Shown one piece after another: positions 17,301 through 24,413 of a stretch of 45,390 nucleotides of DNA (within the stretch, counting starts at the first letter, position 1; every line of letters begins with the position of its first letter). The translations under genes and the position numbers were made by a program. The DNA lies in contig CAVEYA010000064.1 of assembly GCA_963619935.1 (NCBI GenBank), positions 1-45,390 of the forward strand, read 5' to 3'. Under the pieces are notes generated by a model that did no database searches, had not been told where the DNA came from, and worked only from the letters and a program-made list of their open reading frames with translations. Origin of the DNA: RUG13091 sp963619935. GTDB taxonomy: Bacteria; Bacillota_I; Bacilli_A; RFN20; CAG-826.

Positions 17301-17806
17301 AGCATACCCTCCACAATATTGACGGTGATTTGCTTATTTTTGATATCTACTTTAATAATAAATTCTTTAATAAAAGGAACAAAGAAATCTTTATTATTAT
17401 CTCTTTTAATTCGCAAAGTGATTTGTGCTGGGAATTCTTCAACTTCCTTAACTACACCATAGGATTTGCCATCCTTATCAATAATTGTGCATCCTCTTAA
17501 ATCAGAATAGAAATAATAACCTTCTTTTAAATCTTTTTCATCTTTAACAATTTGTATTTCAAAACCTTTTAAAGATAATGCCTCTTCCTCATTTTGAATT
17601 TCATTAAATTGAACAATATCAAATTTACCACTAGAGTGATATGAAAAAACTGTTACTTCTTTTCTTTCCTTGCTTGTTGGATTAAAAAGTAACACTTTGT
17701 TTCCCTTTTTGTATCTTTCCTTTGCTTTATCAGTGGTTGATATAACTCTAACTGCACCTTTAAAGGAAAAAACATCTATAATTGTCCCTAATGATAAGTA
17801 TTCCAT
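17297..17806 (-). CDS. rimM: 16S rRNA processing protein RimM
   Basis: RimM binds ribosomal protein S19 and helps mature the 30S head. The 169-aa protein has the N-terminal RimM barrel (LSLGTIIDVFSFKGAVRV) and a C-terminal PRC-barrel domain (about 95-169), including LKEGYYFYSDLRGCTIIDKDG. It stops at TGA, overlapping the trmD ATG. There is no convincing SD before its ATG, and a terminator-like hairpin separates it from khpA 22 nt upstream, so its expression may depend on read-through or on an unseen promoter. Confidence 0.92.
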   Translation of the reverse strand: MEYLSLGTIIDVFSFKGAVRVISTTDKAKERYKKGNKVLLFNPTSKERKEVTVFSYHSSGKFDIVQFNEIQNEEEALSLKGFEIQIVKDEKDLKEGYYFYSDLRGCTIIDKDGKSYGVVKEVEEFPAQITLRIKRDNNKDFFVPFIKEFIIKVDIKNKQITVNIVEGML

Positions 17807-17817
17807 ATAAATTTACC

Positions 17818-17840
17818 AAAAAAGAGGATTAATCCTCTTT
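17818..17840 (-). terminator. Terminator-like palindrome between khpA and rimM
   Basis: Positions 17821-17840 are a perfect 20-bp palindrome (arms AAAGAGGAT/ATCCTCTTT). On the minus strand it reads as a stem followed by a run of T residues (17823-17818), and it contains the khpA stop codon. It probably attenuates transcription into rimM-trmD. Confidence 0.6.
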
Positions 17841-18095
17841 TTCTTCTTCTTCAAATGATTCAAACTTCAGGTGAATGTGACGATTTTCACTTTTGCCTGC
17901 GACTGAAACCACTTCTCTTAAAGCGTTTGCGATAATGCCATGACGTCCAATAAGACGGGCGGTGTCATTTTTTTCTGCAGCAATAAGGATAGTCACATCC
18001 TTTCCGCTTTCTTCTTCGTTAACACGGATTAAAACGGAATCAGGTTCTTCAACAATTGGATCAATGAGAGCGTGAATAATTTTCTCGTAATCCAT
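17829..18095 (-). CDS. khpA: KH-domain RNA-binding protein KhpA (YlqC)
   Basis: An 88-aa single KH-domain protein. The GxxG loop appears as GRHG in ARLIGRHGIIANALREVVSVAG. KhpA pairs with KhpB (Jag/EloR) and affects cell elongation and small-RNA function in Firmicutes. It lies between rpsP and rimM as in Bacillus, although ylqD is missing. It starts 2 nt after the rpsP stop. The tail is acidic (EEEEKED). Confidence 0.92.
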   Translation of the reverse strand: MDYEKIIHALIDPIVEEPDSVLIRVNEEESGKDVTILIAAEKNDTARLIGRHGIIANALREVVSVAGKSENRHIHLKFESFEEEEKED

Positions 18096-18097
18096 TG

Positions 18098-18367
18098 TTA
18101 TTTAGCTTTCTTATCAGCTGCTTTAGCGTTTAAGCCTTTGCGGTTGAACATAGCTTTAACTGTTTCTGAAGGTGTTGCACCTAAACTTAACCATTTGAGA
18201 GCTAATTCTTCATCGATAACTGCGTTTTCGACGCCTTTTGCTGGGTCAAAGTAACCAATTTGTTCGATGTAGCGGCCATCACGTGCGAAACGTGAATCAG
18301 CGGCAACGATACGATAAAATGGATCCTTATGACGACCAATTCTTGTTAATCTAATTTTAACTGCCAT
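18098..18367 (-). CDS. rpsP: 30S ribosomal protein S16
   Basis: S16 is a primary assembly protein of the 30S subunit. The 89-aa protein begins MAVKIRLTRIGRHKDPFYRIV and has the expected DSRFARDGRYIEQIGYFDP segment and a basic C terminus. The start at 18367 is set by the SD AGGAGG (minus strand of 18375-18380); an upstream in-frame start would put non-homologous residues in front. It leads the minus-strand unit rpsP-khpA-rimM-trmD and has a strong own promoter. Confidence 0.97.
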   Translation of the reverse strand: MAVKIRLTRIGRHKDPFYRIVAADSRFARDGRYIEQIGYFDPAKGVENAVIDEELALKWLSLGATPSETVKAMFNRKGLNAKAADKKAK

Positions 18368-18395
18368 ACATAAATCCTCCTTTATGTTCGGATTA

Positions 18396-18424
18396 ATCAT
18401 AATGATTATTAAATATGGTGTCAA
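18396..18424 (-). promoter_or_regulatory. Strong promoter for the inverted rpsP unit
   Basis: On the minus strand: TTGACA (18424-18419), a 17-bp spacer and TATGAT (18401-18396). The expected start is near 18389, giving a 5' UTR of about 22 nt that contains the AGGAGG SD. Confidence 0.85.
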
Positions 18425-18473
18425 GCATTTTTGCTTTACACATTATAAATCTTACTTATTATAAATAAAGTGG

Positions 18474-18502
18474 TTGAAATGAAAATAATTGGTTGTTATT
18501 AT
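18474..18502 (+). promoter_or_regulatory. Promoter for rplS
   Basis: TTGAAA (18474-18479), a 17-bp spacer and TATTAT (18497-18502). The expected start is near 18508, the first bases of the structured leader. Confidence 0.75.
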
Positions 18503-18506
18503 ATTT

Positions 18507-18586
18507 GAGCATGTTTGAAGACATGATACGGGTGCTCCGCTGTCAAAATTGAGAATGAACACCAAGAGACAATATATCTAAGGAGG
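18507..18586 (+). promoter_or_regulatory. Structured rplS leader (candidate L19 leader)
   Basis: A nested helix is visible: GAGC (18507-18510) with GCTC (18534-18537), enclosing ATGT (18511-18514) with ACAT (18521-18524) and an asymmetric bulge GATACGGGT. GGTG (18531-18534) can alternatively pair with CACC (18560-18563). The SD aaggagg follows at 18580-18586. Position and size suit the Firmicute L19 leader, which is thought to let L19 repress its own mRNA; this was not checked against a covariance model. Confidence 0.55.
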
Positions 18587-18596
18587 CGTTTAAATT

Positions 18597-18944
18597 ATGA
18601 ATAATAATTTAGTCAAAGAAATCGCAGCCACACAAATTCGCAAGGATATTCCAAACTTCCGTTCTGGCGATGAAATTAAAGTTTCAGTTAGAATCGTTGA
18701 AGGTGCAAAGTCACGTATCCAAGTATTCCAAGGCGTTGTAATTTGCCGTCGTGGTGGTGGCGTCAGCGAAACATTTACCGTCCGTAAGATGTCAAGTGGC
18801 ATCGGTGTTGAAAGAACTTTCCCAGTCAACTCTCCTTCCATTGCAGGAATTGAAGTTGTTCGTCATGGTAAAGTTAGAAGAAACAAAATCACTTACATTC
18901 GTAAACTTTCTGGTAAATCTGCTCGTATTAAAGAAATTCTCTAA
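18597..18944 (+). CDS. rplS: 50S ribosomal protein L19
   Basis: L19 sits at the 30S-50S interface. The 115-aa protein has the typical IPNFRSGDEIKVSVRIVEGAKSRIQVFQGVVI and FTVRKMSSGIGVERTFPVNSP segments and ends KSARIKEIL. The start is fixed by the SD aaggagg 10 nt upstream. It has its own promoter, leader and terminator, so it is monocistronic, unlike Bacillus, where rplS follows trmD in the same direction. Confidence 0.97.
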   Translation: MNNNLVKEIAATQIRKDIPNFRSGDEIKVSVRIVEGAKSRIQVFQGVVICRRGGGVSETFTVRKMSSGIGVERTFPVNSPSIAGIEVVRHGKVRRNKITYIRKLSGKSARIKEIL

Positions 18945-18963
18945 TTTCCTGAAAAACGAAACT

Positions 18964-18990
18964 AAAGGACTCTGTTTGAGTCCTTTTTTA
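18964..18990 (+). terminator. Terminator after rplS
   Basis: AAAGGACTC (18964-18972) pairs with GAGTCCTTT (18978-18986) around TGTTT, followed by further T residues. Confidence 0.92.
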
Positions 18991-19003
18991 GTGCGCTTGC
19001 GTA

Positions 19004-19032
19004 TTGAAACTAAACCTAATAACTCATATAAT
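19004..19032 (+). promoter_or_regulatory. lepB promoter positioned for a leaderless transcript
   Basis: TTGAAA (19004-19009), a 17-bp spacer and a consensus TATAAT (19027-19032). The expected transcription start (19039-19040) coincides with the ATG at 19040, so no 5' UTR or SD would exist. Confidence 0.75.
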
Positions 19033-19039
19033 GAGTACT

Positions 19040-19852
19040 ATGAATAATGAAACAAAAACTAAAAGTAAAGTTCGTCTAATTATCTGGGCTGTAATTTATT
19101 TTTTATTAATCATCAGCGTATGTGTAAGCTTTATTATGGTCTTTCACTCATACTATTATCGTTCTATCTTTGTCTCTGGTTCATCAATGGAACCAACATT
19201 AAATGGCAATGTCAGTGATCGTGTTGATTACGGTGTGATAGATGATCATGAATATGCTTTAAAAAGTTTAAAGAGATTTCAAATTGTTACTACTTACTAT
19301 CCTTTTAAAGATTCTCACGATTATAAATCACAGTTTGTGAAAGGTGGAAACAATGAATTAAATCCGAGCGAAGCTTCTTATAAGATTAAAAGATTATATG
19401 CCTTACCTGGTGAAACTTTTAAATTCTATTTAGATGATGAAATGGTTGAGAAAGCTCTTCTCACTCAAGGAACTTCTGCTGGTTATAGTGAAGAATCTCA
19501 ATATTATGCTAGAAAAGCGATTAAGTTTGCTATTTTAAATGAAAAAACAGGCGAATTTGTTGAACAAAAAATTAAATTTAAACGCAAAATCAATATTCAA
19601 AAATTTAGTGAATATGATAATTTTACTTATACATTAGGTGAAGAAGAATACTGGGTGATGGGTGATAACTATTCCGCTAGTTCAGACTGTTTTTCTAAAA
19701 AAGCCCCTGTTTATTATGAAAACTTTGTGGGTGTTTTAATCGCGATTGAAGGAACTTGTAAAATTCAAGGCAACATAATTGAAGGTGAAGATGGTACAAA
19801 AACATCTTATAAATGTGTAAATCGTAAGCGTCATTTACCAACTTACTATTAA
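19040..19852 (+). CDS. lepB: Signal peptidase I
   Basis: Type I signal peptidase removes signal peptides at the outer face of the membrane. It has one N-terminal membrane segment (about residues 12-35), then the catalytic Ser49 in SGSSMEPTL, the general base Lys117 in KIKRLYALPGE, and the WVMGDNYSASSDC box. The 270-aa length exceeds the ~185 aa of B. subtilis SipS because of insertions at about 55-110 and 130-190. ATG 19040 is chosen over ATG 19031 because the promoter -10 (TATAAT, 19027-19032) overlaps 19031, which could then not be in the mRNA. No SD is present. In Bacillus other genes occupy this slot, but signal peptidase next to rplS-rbgA is common in Firmicutes. Confidence 0.93.
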   Translation: MNNETKTKSKVRLIIWAVIYFLLIISVCVSFIMVFHSYYYRSIFVSGSSMEPTLNGNVSDRVDYGVIDDHEYALKSLKRFQIVTTYYPFKDSHDYKSQFVKGGNNELNPSEASYKIKRLYALPGETFKFYLDDEMVEKALLTQGTSAGYSEESQYYARKAIKFAILNEKTGEFVEQKIKFKRKINIQKFSEYDNFTYTLGEEEYWVMGDNYSASSDCFSKKAPVYYENFVGVLIAIEGTCKIQGNIIEGEDGTKTSYKCVNRKRHLPTYY

Positions 19853-19863
19853 GGTTAATGATT

Positions 19864-20706
19864 ATGGCACAGATACATTGGTTTCCAGGACATATGAAAA
19901 AAGCTCTTAATGAGCTATGTGAAAGTATTAAAATTGTCGATGTCGTCATCGAACTTTTAGATGCACGTGCGCCTCTATCAAGTGTGAATGAACAACTTAA
20001 TGAACCGACTAAAAATAAAAAGAAACTAATCGTTATTTCTAAACCTGATTTAGCGGATCAAATTCAAACTGATAGATGGAAAGAATATTTTATTAAGCAA
20101 AATAATACAGTTTTAGTATTAGATTTAACTAAACAAAATGCTTCAAATATTATTGCTAACAATGTGATTAAGTTAGGACAAGAAAAATGGGAAAAGCAGA
20201 AGGCTAAAGGAATGAAACCTCAACCTATAAGAGCGATGATTATTGGTGTGCCTAATGTTGGCAAATCCTCTTTAATTAATCGCTTAGCAAAAAGAAAGGC
20301 CGCCGGGGTGCAAAATAAGCCAGGCTATACTCGCGGTGAACAATGGATTAAAGTTAACAAAGATTTTCTTCTTTTAGACACTCCTGGTATTTTACCTATG
20401 AACTACGATAATCCTAAAAAAGCTTGCAATTTAGCCCTTATTGGTTCGGTTAGAGAAGAAATTCTACCTAACACTGATTTAGTTAATTATTTATTAAAGA
20501 ACCTTAAAGAACATTATCCAAATGCTTTATTGGAACGCTTTAATGTTGATGATTTAAATGACTCCAAAGAAGTTTGCTTAAAGATTGCTAACAAGCGTGG
20601 TTTATTAACATATAATGGTGAGCCAAGCATTGAAAAAGCAGAGCAACTTTTGTTAAAAGAATTTAAAGATGGTTTACTAGGAAGAATAACTTTAGAATGG
20701 CGTTAG
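19864..20706 (+). CDS. rbgA: Ribosome biogenesis GTPase RbgA (YlqF)
   Basis: RbgA is a circularly permuted GTPase needed late in 50S assembly. From ATG 19864 it has 280 aa (B. subtilis 282). Permuted motif order is visible: G4 region VISKPDLAD at about 58-66, then G1 GVPNVGKSSLINRLA, then G3 LDTPGILP, and a C-terminal RNA-binding ANTAR-like helical domain. ATG 19864 is preferred over ATG 19858 because the only SD (AAGG, 19851-19854) is 9 nt from the former and 3 nt from the latter. Odd point: the G4 motif, normally NKxD, reads SKPD, so Asn is replaced by Ser. It overlaps rnhB by 10 nt. Confidence 0.92.
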   Translation: MAQIHWFPGHMKKALNELCESIKIVDVVIELLDARAPLSSVNEQLNEPTKNKKKLIVISKPDLADQIQTDRWKEYFIKQNNTVLVLDLTKQNASNIIANNVIKLGQEKWEKQKAKGMKPQPIRAMIIGVPNVGKSSLINRLAKRKAAGVQNKPGYTRGEQWIKVNKDFLLLDTPGILPMNYDNPKKACNLALIGSVREEILPNTDLVNYLLKNLKEHYPNALLERFNVDDLNDSKEVCLKIANKRGLLTYNGEPSIEKAEQLLLKEFKDGLLGRITLEWR

Positions 20707-21320
20707 ATTACGAGCAACAATATTATTCTGATGAAATTAAATTGATCGTTGGTTGCGATGAAGCTGGTAGAGGATGTCTGCTTGGTGATGTTTTTGCAGG
20801 TGCAGTTATCTTACCTCGGGATTTTAAATGTGATTACATTAACGATAGTAAAAAGCTAACCGCAAAACAAAGAGATGAAGCTTATGACATTATTATCAAA
20901 AACGCGATTGCTTTTGGTGTTGGTAGATGCACTGCCGAAGAAATAGATGAAATGAATATATTAAATGCTTCTCGTGTAGCGATGGAAAGAGCGATTGAAA
21001 ATATGAATCATTCTTTTGATATGATCATTACTGACGCAGTGAAGATGAATAAATTTCATTGTCCAAAAGAAGCTTTGATACATGGCGATGCTTTAGCGGA
21101 ATGCGTTGCTGCTGCATCAATTATCGCAAAAGTATCGAGGGATCGTTATTGTGAAGAGCTAGATAAGAAATATCCAGAATATCAAATCGCTAAACATAAA
21201 GGATATGGAACAAAAGTGCACCTAGAAGCATTAAAAAAGTATGGGCCTATCGAACATCTTCACCGGTTTAGTTACGCTCCTGTGAGGGCTTGTTTTATTG
21301 AAAAAGTAAAATTATTCTAA
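20697..21320 (+). CDS. rnhB: Ribonuclease HII
   Basis: RNase HII removes single ribonucleotides and RNA from DNA. The 207-aa protein has GCDEAGRG (two catalytic acids), DSKKLTAKQRD, the third acid in MIITDAVKM, and AECVAAASIIAKVSRD. It follows rbgA as in Bacillus and overlaps it by 10 nt. A hairpin that is terminator-like, and also holds the dprA SD, follows 12 nt after the stop. Confidence 0.95.
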   Translation: MALDYEQQYYSDEIKLIVGCDEAGRGCLLGDVFAGAVILPRDFKCDYINDSKKLTAKQRDEAYDIIIKNAIAFGVGRCTAEEIDEMNILNASRVAMERAIENMNHSFDMIITDAVKMNKFHCPKEALIHGDALAECVAAASIIAKVSRDRYCEELDKKYPEYQIAKHKGYGTKVHLEALKKYGPIEHLHRFSYAPVRACFIEKVKLF

Positions 21321-21332
21321 AAAATTGTCATT

Positions 21333-21364
21333 GGCCTCCTAGTTACTAATATGGAGGTCTTTTT
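21333..21364 (+). promoter_or_regulatory. Terminator-like hairpin containing the dprA SD
   Basis: GGCCTCC (21333-21339) pairs with GGAGGTC (21353-21359, one G-T pair), followed by five T residues that run straight into the dprA ATG. The 3' arm contains the SD GGAGG, 7 nt from the start codon. The same element can act as an intrinsic terminator for rnhB and as a translational mask for dprA. Confidence 0.6.
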
Positions 21365-22132
21365 ATGGCAACAGCAAGACAAGTTTTAATTTATCTCTCA
21401 TTAAAACATCAAGGAGAGTGGGAGAAAATCTATGAGGATATTGTACAAAAGGTTGTGTATCCTTCAGAAGATATTGAAAAGGCAACTAGTGATTTAAAGA
21501 TAAATACAGTCACAATTCTCGATAAAGAATACCCTGAATCCTTAAAACAAATTAACAAACCACCTTTTGTGCTTTTCTACTATGGTGATTTTTCCTTACT
21601 TTCTGACTATCAAAATTGCTTAGCGGTAGTAGGTTCAAGAAACTATACTGAATACGGCAAAACCGCTACTACTAATATAATTAAGGATTTAAAAGGGAAA
21701 TTTACAATTGTTTCAGGATTGGCGTTAGGCATTGATTCTATCGCTCATAAAGCAGCTTTAGATTCCAACGCTAAAACGGTGGCAATTTTAGGTAGTGGAA
21801 TAGATTATTGTTATCCAAAAAGTAATGAAGAAATTTATCAAAAAATTAAACAAAATCATTTAATTATTAGTGAATACCCAGGAAGCGTGGAACCTAAACC
21901 TGAGCATTTTCCGATTCGTAATCGTTTGATTGCTGCCTTAGCAAAAAGTGTATTAGTCACAGAAGCAAAGAAAAAATCTGGTACTTTAATTACTGTTTCA
22001 TTAGCAGCATCTATTGGCCGCAACATTATGTGTGTCCCTTATCCAATTAATCAAGATTCTGAGTGTAACCAACTAATTAAGGATGGTGCATATCTTGTTG
22101 AAAATGGCCAAGATGTGATTGAGTACATGTAA
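21365..22132 (+). CDS. dprA: DNA-processing protein DprA/Smf
   Basis: DprA binds incoming single-stranded DNA and loads RecA during natural transformation. It is also widely kept in organisms not known to be competent. The 255-aa protein contains the Rossmann-like domain: VVGSRNYTEYGK, SGLALGIDSIAHKAAL, AILGSGIDYCYP, SEYPG, FPIRNRLIAALAKSVLVTEA and SGTLITVSLA. The protein ends at DVIEYM, so the C-terminal winged-helix domain of longer homologues is missing. Its SD lies within a stem-loop. Position before topA matches Bacillus. Confidence 0.93.
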   Translation: MATARQVLIYLSLKHQGEWEKIYEDIVQKVVYPSEDIEKATSDLKINTVTILDKEYPESLKQINKPPFVLFYYGDFSLLSDYQNCLAVVGSRNYTEYGKTATTNIIKDLKGKFTIVSGLALGIDSIAHKAALDSNAKTVAILGSGIDYCYPKSNEEIYQKIKQNHLIISEYPGSVEPKPEHFPIRNRLIAALAKSVLVTEAKKKSGTLITVSLAASIGRNIMCVPYPINQDSECNQLIKDGAYLVENGQDVIEYM

Positions 22133-22202
22133 GTAAAAAAGTGAAAAAATTCTTAAATAAATCTTATTTTTATTTAATAGGAATAAATGCTAATTAGTAG
22201 TG

Positions 22203-22231
22203 TTGACAATGTGTTTTAATAAGTAAATAAT
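22203..22231 (+). promoter_or_regulatory. Promoter for topA
   Basis: TTGACA (22203-22208), a 17-bp spacer and AATAAT (22226-22231), with the start expected near 22238. The UTR has a weak SD (AAGAGAT). Confidence 0.7.
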
Positions 22232-22252
22232 CATTAACCGAAAAGAGATTAC

Positions 22253-24376
22253 ATGAAGTTAGTTATTGTCGAATCCCCTGCAAAATGTACAACAATTAAA
22301 AGGTACTTAGGTGACCAATATAATGTACTCGCATCATACGGGCATGTGCGTGATTTAGCTACTCGTGGTAAAGGCGGTTTAGGCGTTGATGTAGAGAACA
22401 ATTTTGCTCCTACTTATTTAGTAACTGCGAATAAACAAAAAGTAGTTAACGAACTAATCGCTGCTTCTAAAAAATGTGATGAAGTCATATTAGCAACCGA
22501 CCCTGACCGTGAAGGTGAAGCTATTGCTTGGCACTTAGCAAATGTTTTAAATTTGGATATTGCTAAAACAAAACGTTTAGAATTTCATGAAATTACACGC
22601 GAATCTATTAAACAAGCAATGTCTAACCCTCGCACAATCGACACAAAGACTGTTGCGTCGCAAGAGACACGTCGTATTTTAGATCGTATTATTGGATTTA
22701 AATTATCGACTTTATTAAATAAGAAGATTAGATCTAAATCTGCCGGTAGAGTGCAATCTGCCACATTAAAATTAATTAATGATCATGATTTGGAAATAGA
22801 AAAATTTGTCCCACAAGAATATTGGAATATTCTTTCTAGCATTGACATTAATGGTAATTCTTTTGCTTTAACATTTGTTGGTGAAAACGGAAAAACTATT
22901 GAAATTAAAAATAAAGAAGAAGCAAATCGCATCTTAGATAAAATTACAGAAGAAGTAAAAGTCATTTCAGTAAATAAATCTTTTAGATTTAAAGAAAGCA
23001 AAGAGCCATTTACTACTTCAACGATGCAACAAGAAGCTTTCGCTCGTTTACACTTTAAAACAAAAAAGACTCAAAGCCTTGCTCAACAATTGTATGAAGG
23101 CATTGAAGTTAATGGTGAACATGTTGGTTTAATTACTTATATGCGTACAGATAGCACGAGATTATCTGAATCATTTATTGCTCGTGCAAAGAAATATATT
23201 ACGGAAAAATTTGGCCCAGAATATGTAGGAAAAGCAAAACAAAAAGTAGTGAATTCGGAAAACACCCAAGATGGTCACGAGGCTATTCGTCCTACTAGCA
23301 ATCATCGCACACCAGAATCTTTATTAAATATTGATTTATTTGTTAAAAATAAAGATTTATATAAATTATATAAATTAATTTATAACAGGGCAGTTGCCTC
23401 TTTAATGAAAGCTAAAAAAGAAGAAGTTCTAACAATTATTTTAGGCTCTAATGATTTAACCTTTAAAATTGAATTAGCACATACCGTATTCCCAGGTTAC
23501 GAAGCTCTTTTAGCAGACACTGAAGAAGAAAAAGAATTTAAGGGCAAATTCCCTGAAATTAATGTTGGTGATTCTTTTAAAGTAATTAAAAAAGAAGGCG
23601 AACAAAAATTTACCCAAGCACCAAGCCATTATTCTGAAGCTAAATTAGTAAAATTGATGGAAGAAGTTGGTATTGGTCGTCCATCCACTTATGTTTCAAC
23701 ATTAGATACTTTAAAGAAACGCAAATACGTTGAAGATAAAGCCGGCATTATTACTGTCACTGAACAAGGCCGTAAAACTGTTGATTATTTAGAAGATAAT
23801 TTTAGTGATATTGTTAATACTCAATATACTGCTGATATGGAAGAAAAACTTGATAAAATTCAAGAAGGGCAAACAAAAAGCTTGGATATTTTAACTAATT
23901 TCTATGGACCTTTCATGGAAGAAGTTAAAAGAGCAGGGGAACTTGAAACTCAAAAACCGAAAGAAGAAATTCTCGATGAATTATGCCCAAAGTGTGGTTC
24001 TCATTTAAAAGTTATTCATGGTCGAAATGGCACATTTATCGGTTGCTCTAATTATCCAAAATGTAAATATGTTAAAAAGGAAGAAAAGATTGTTGTTAAG
24101 GTTGGTAGAACCTGTCCAAAATGTGGTGGCCAACTTGTAGAAAGAGAAAAGAAAGGCAGCAAGTTTATCGGTTGCTCTAATTATCCAAAATGTAAATATA
24201 CTGAAAATAAACGCACACAAGATGTGACTTCCGAAGCCCCAGCAGTAGTGAAGAAATGTCCAAAATGTGGTGGTGACATGGTTAAGAAAAAAGGCAAATA
24301 TGGTTATTTACTTGGATGTACAAATTATCCTGAGTGTAAATATTGGGAAACAATCTATAAAAGAAAGCGGAAATAG
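22253..24376 (+). CDS. topA: DNA topoisomerase I
   Basis: Type IA topoisomerase that relaxes negative supercoils. The 707-aa protein has the TOPRIM domain at 1-120 (VESPAKCTTIKRYLG; LATDPDREGEAIAWHLA), the catalytic Tyr in LITYMRTDSTRLSE, and NHRTPESL and GIGRPSTY further on. Three C-terminal C4 zinc-ribbon repeats (about residues 578-705) each follow CPKCG ... GCSNYPKCKY or GCTNYPECKY. The first two repeats share an exact 36-nt DNA segment (24035-24070 and 24164-24199). The stop codon lies in the loop of the terminator hairpin. Confidence 0.97.
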   Translation: MKLVIVESPAKCTTIKRYLGDQYNVLASYGHVRDLATRGKGGLGVDVENNFAPTYLVTANKQKVVNELIAASKKCDEVILATDPDREGEAIAWHLANVLNLDIAKTKRLEFHEITRESIKQAMSNPRTIDTKTVASQETRRILDRIIGFKLSTLLNKKIRSKSAGRVQSATLKLINDHDLEIEKFVPQEYWNILSSIDINGNSFALTFVGENGKTIEIKNKEEANRILDKITEEVKVISVNKSFRFKESKEPFTTSTMQQEAFARLHFKTKKTQSLAQQLYEGIEVNGEHVGLITYMRTDSTRLSESFIARAKKYITEKFGPEYVGKAKQKVVNSENTQDGHEAIRPTSNHRTPESLLNIDLFVKNKDLYKLYKLIYNRAVASLMKAKKEEVLTIILGSNDLTFKIELAHTVFPGYEALLADTEEEKEFKGKFPEINVGDSFKVIKKEGEQKFTQAPSHYSEAKLVKLMEEVGIGRPSTYVSTLDTLKKRKYVEDKAGIITVTEQGRKTVDYLEDNFSDIVNTQYTADMEEKLDKIQEGQTKSLDILTNFYGPFMEEVKRAGELETQKPKEEILDELCPKCGSHLKVIHGRNGTFIGCSNYPKCKYVKKEEKIVVKVGRTCPKCGGQLVEREKKGSKFIGCSNYPKCKYTENKRTQDVTSEAPAVVKKCPKCGGDMVKKKGKYGYLLGCTNYPECKYWETIYKRKRK
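24035..24199 (+). repeat. Exact 36-nt duplicate inside topA
   Basis: Positions 24035-24070 and 24164-24199 are identical at DNA level and encode FIGCSNYPKCKY in successive zinc ribbons. Identity at synonymous sites suggests recent duplication or gene conversion; the third ribbon has diverged. Confidence 0.8.
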
Positions 24377-24390
24377 TTTCCGTTTTTCTT
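24368..24390 (+). terminator. Terminator overlapping the topA stop codon
   Basis: CGGAAA (24368-24373) pairs with TTTCCG (24377-24382); the TAG stop forms the loop. A T-rich run follows. Confidence 0.8.
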
Positions 24391-24413
24391 TTGGATAAAT
24401 TAAAATAATTTAG

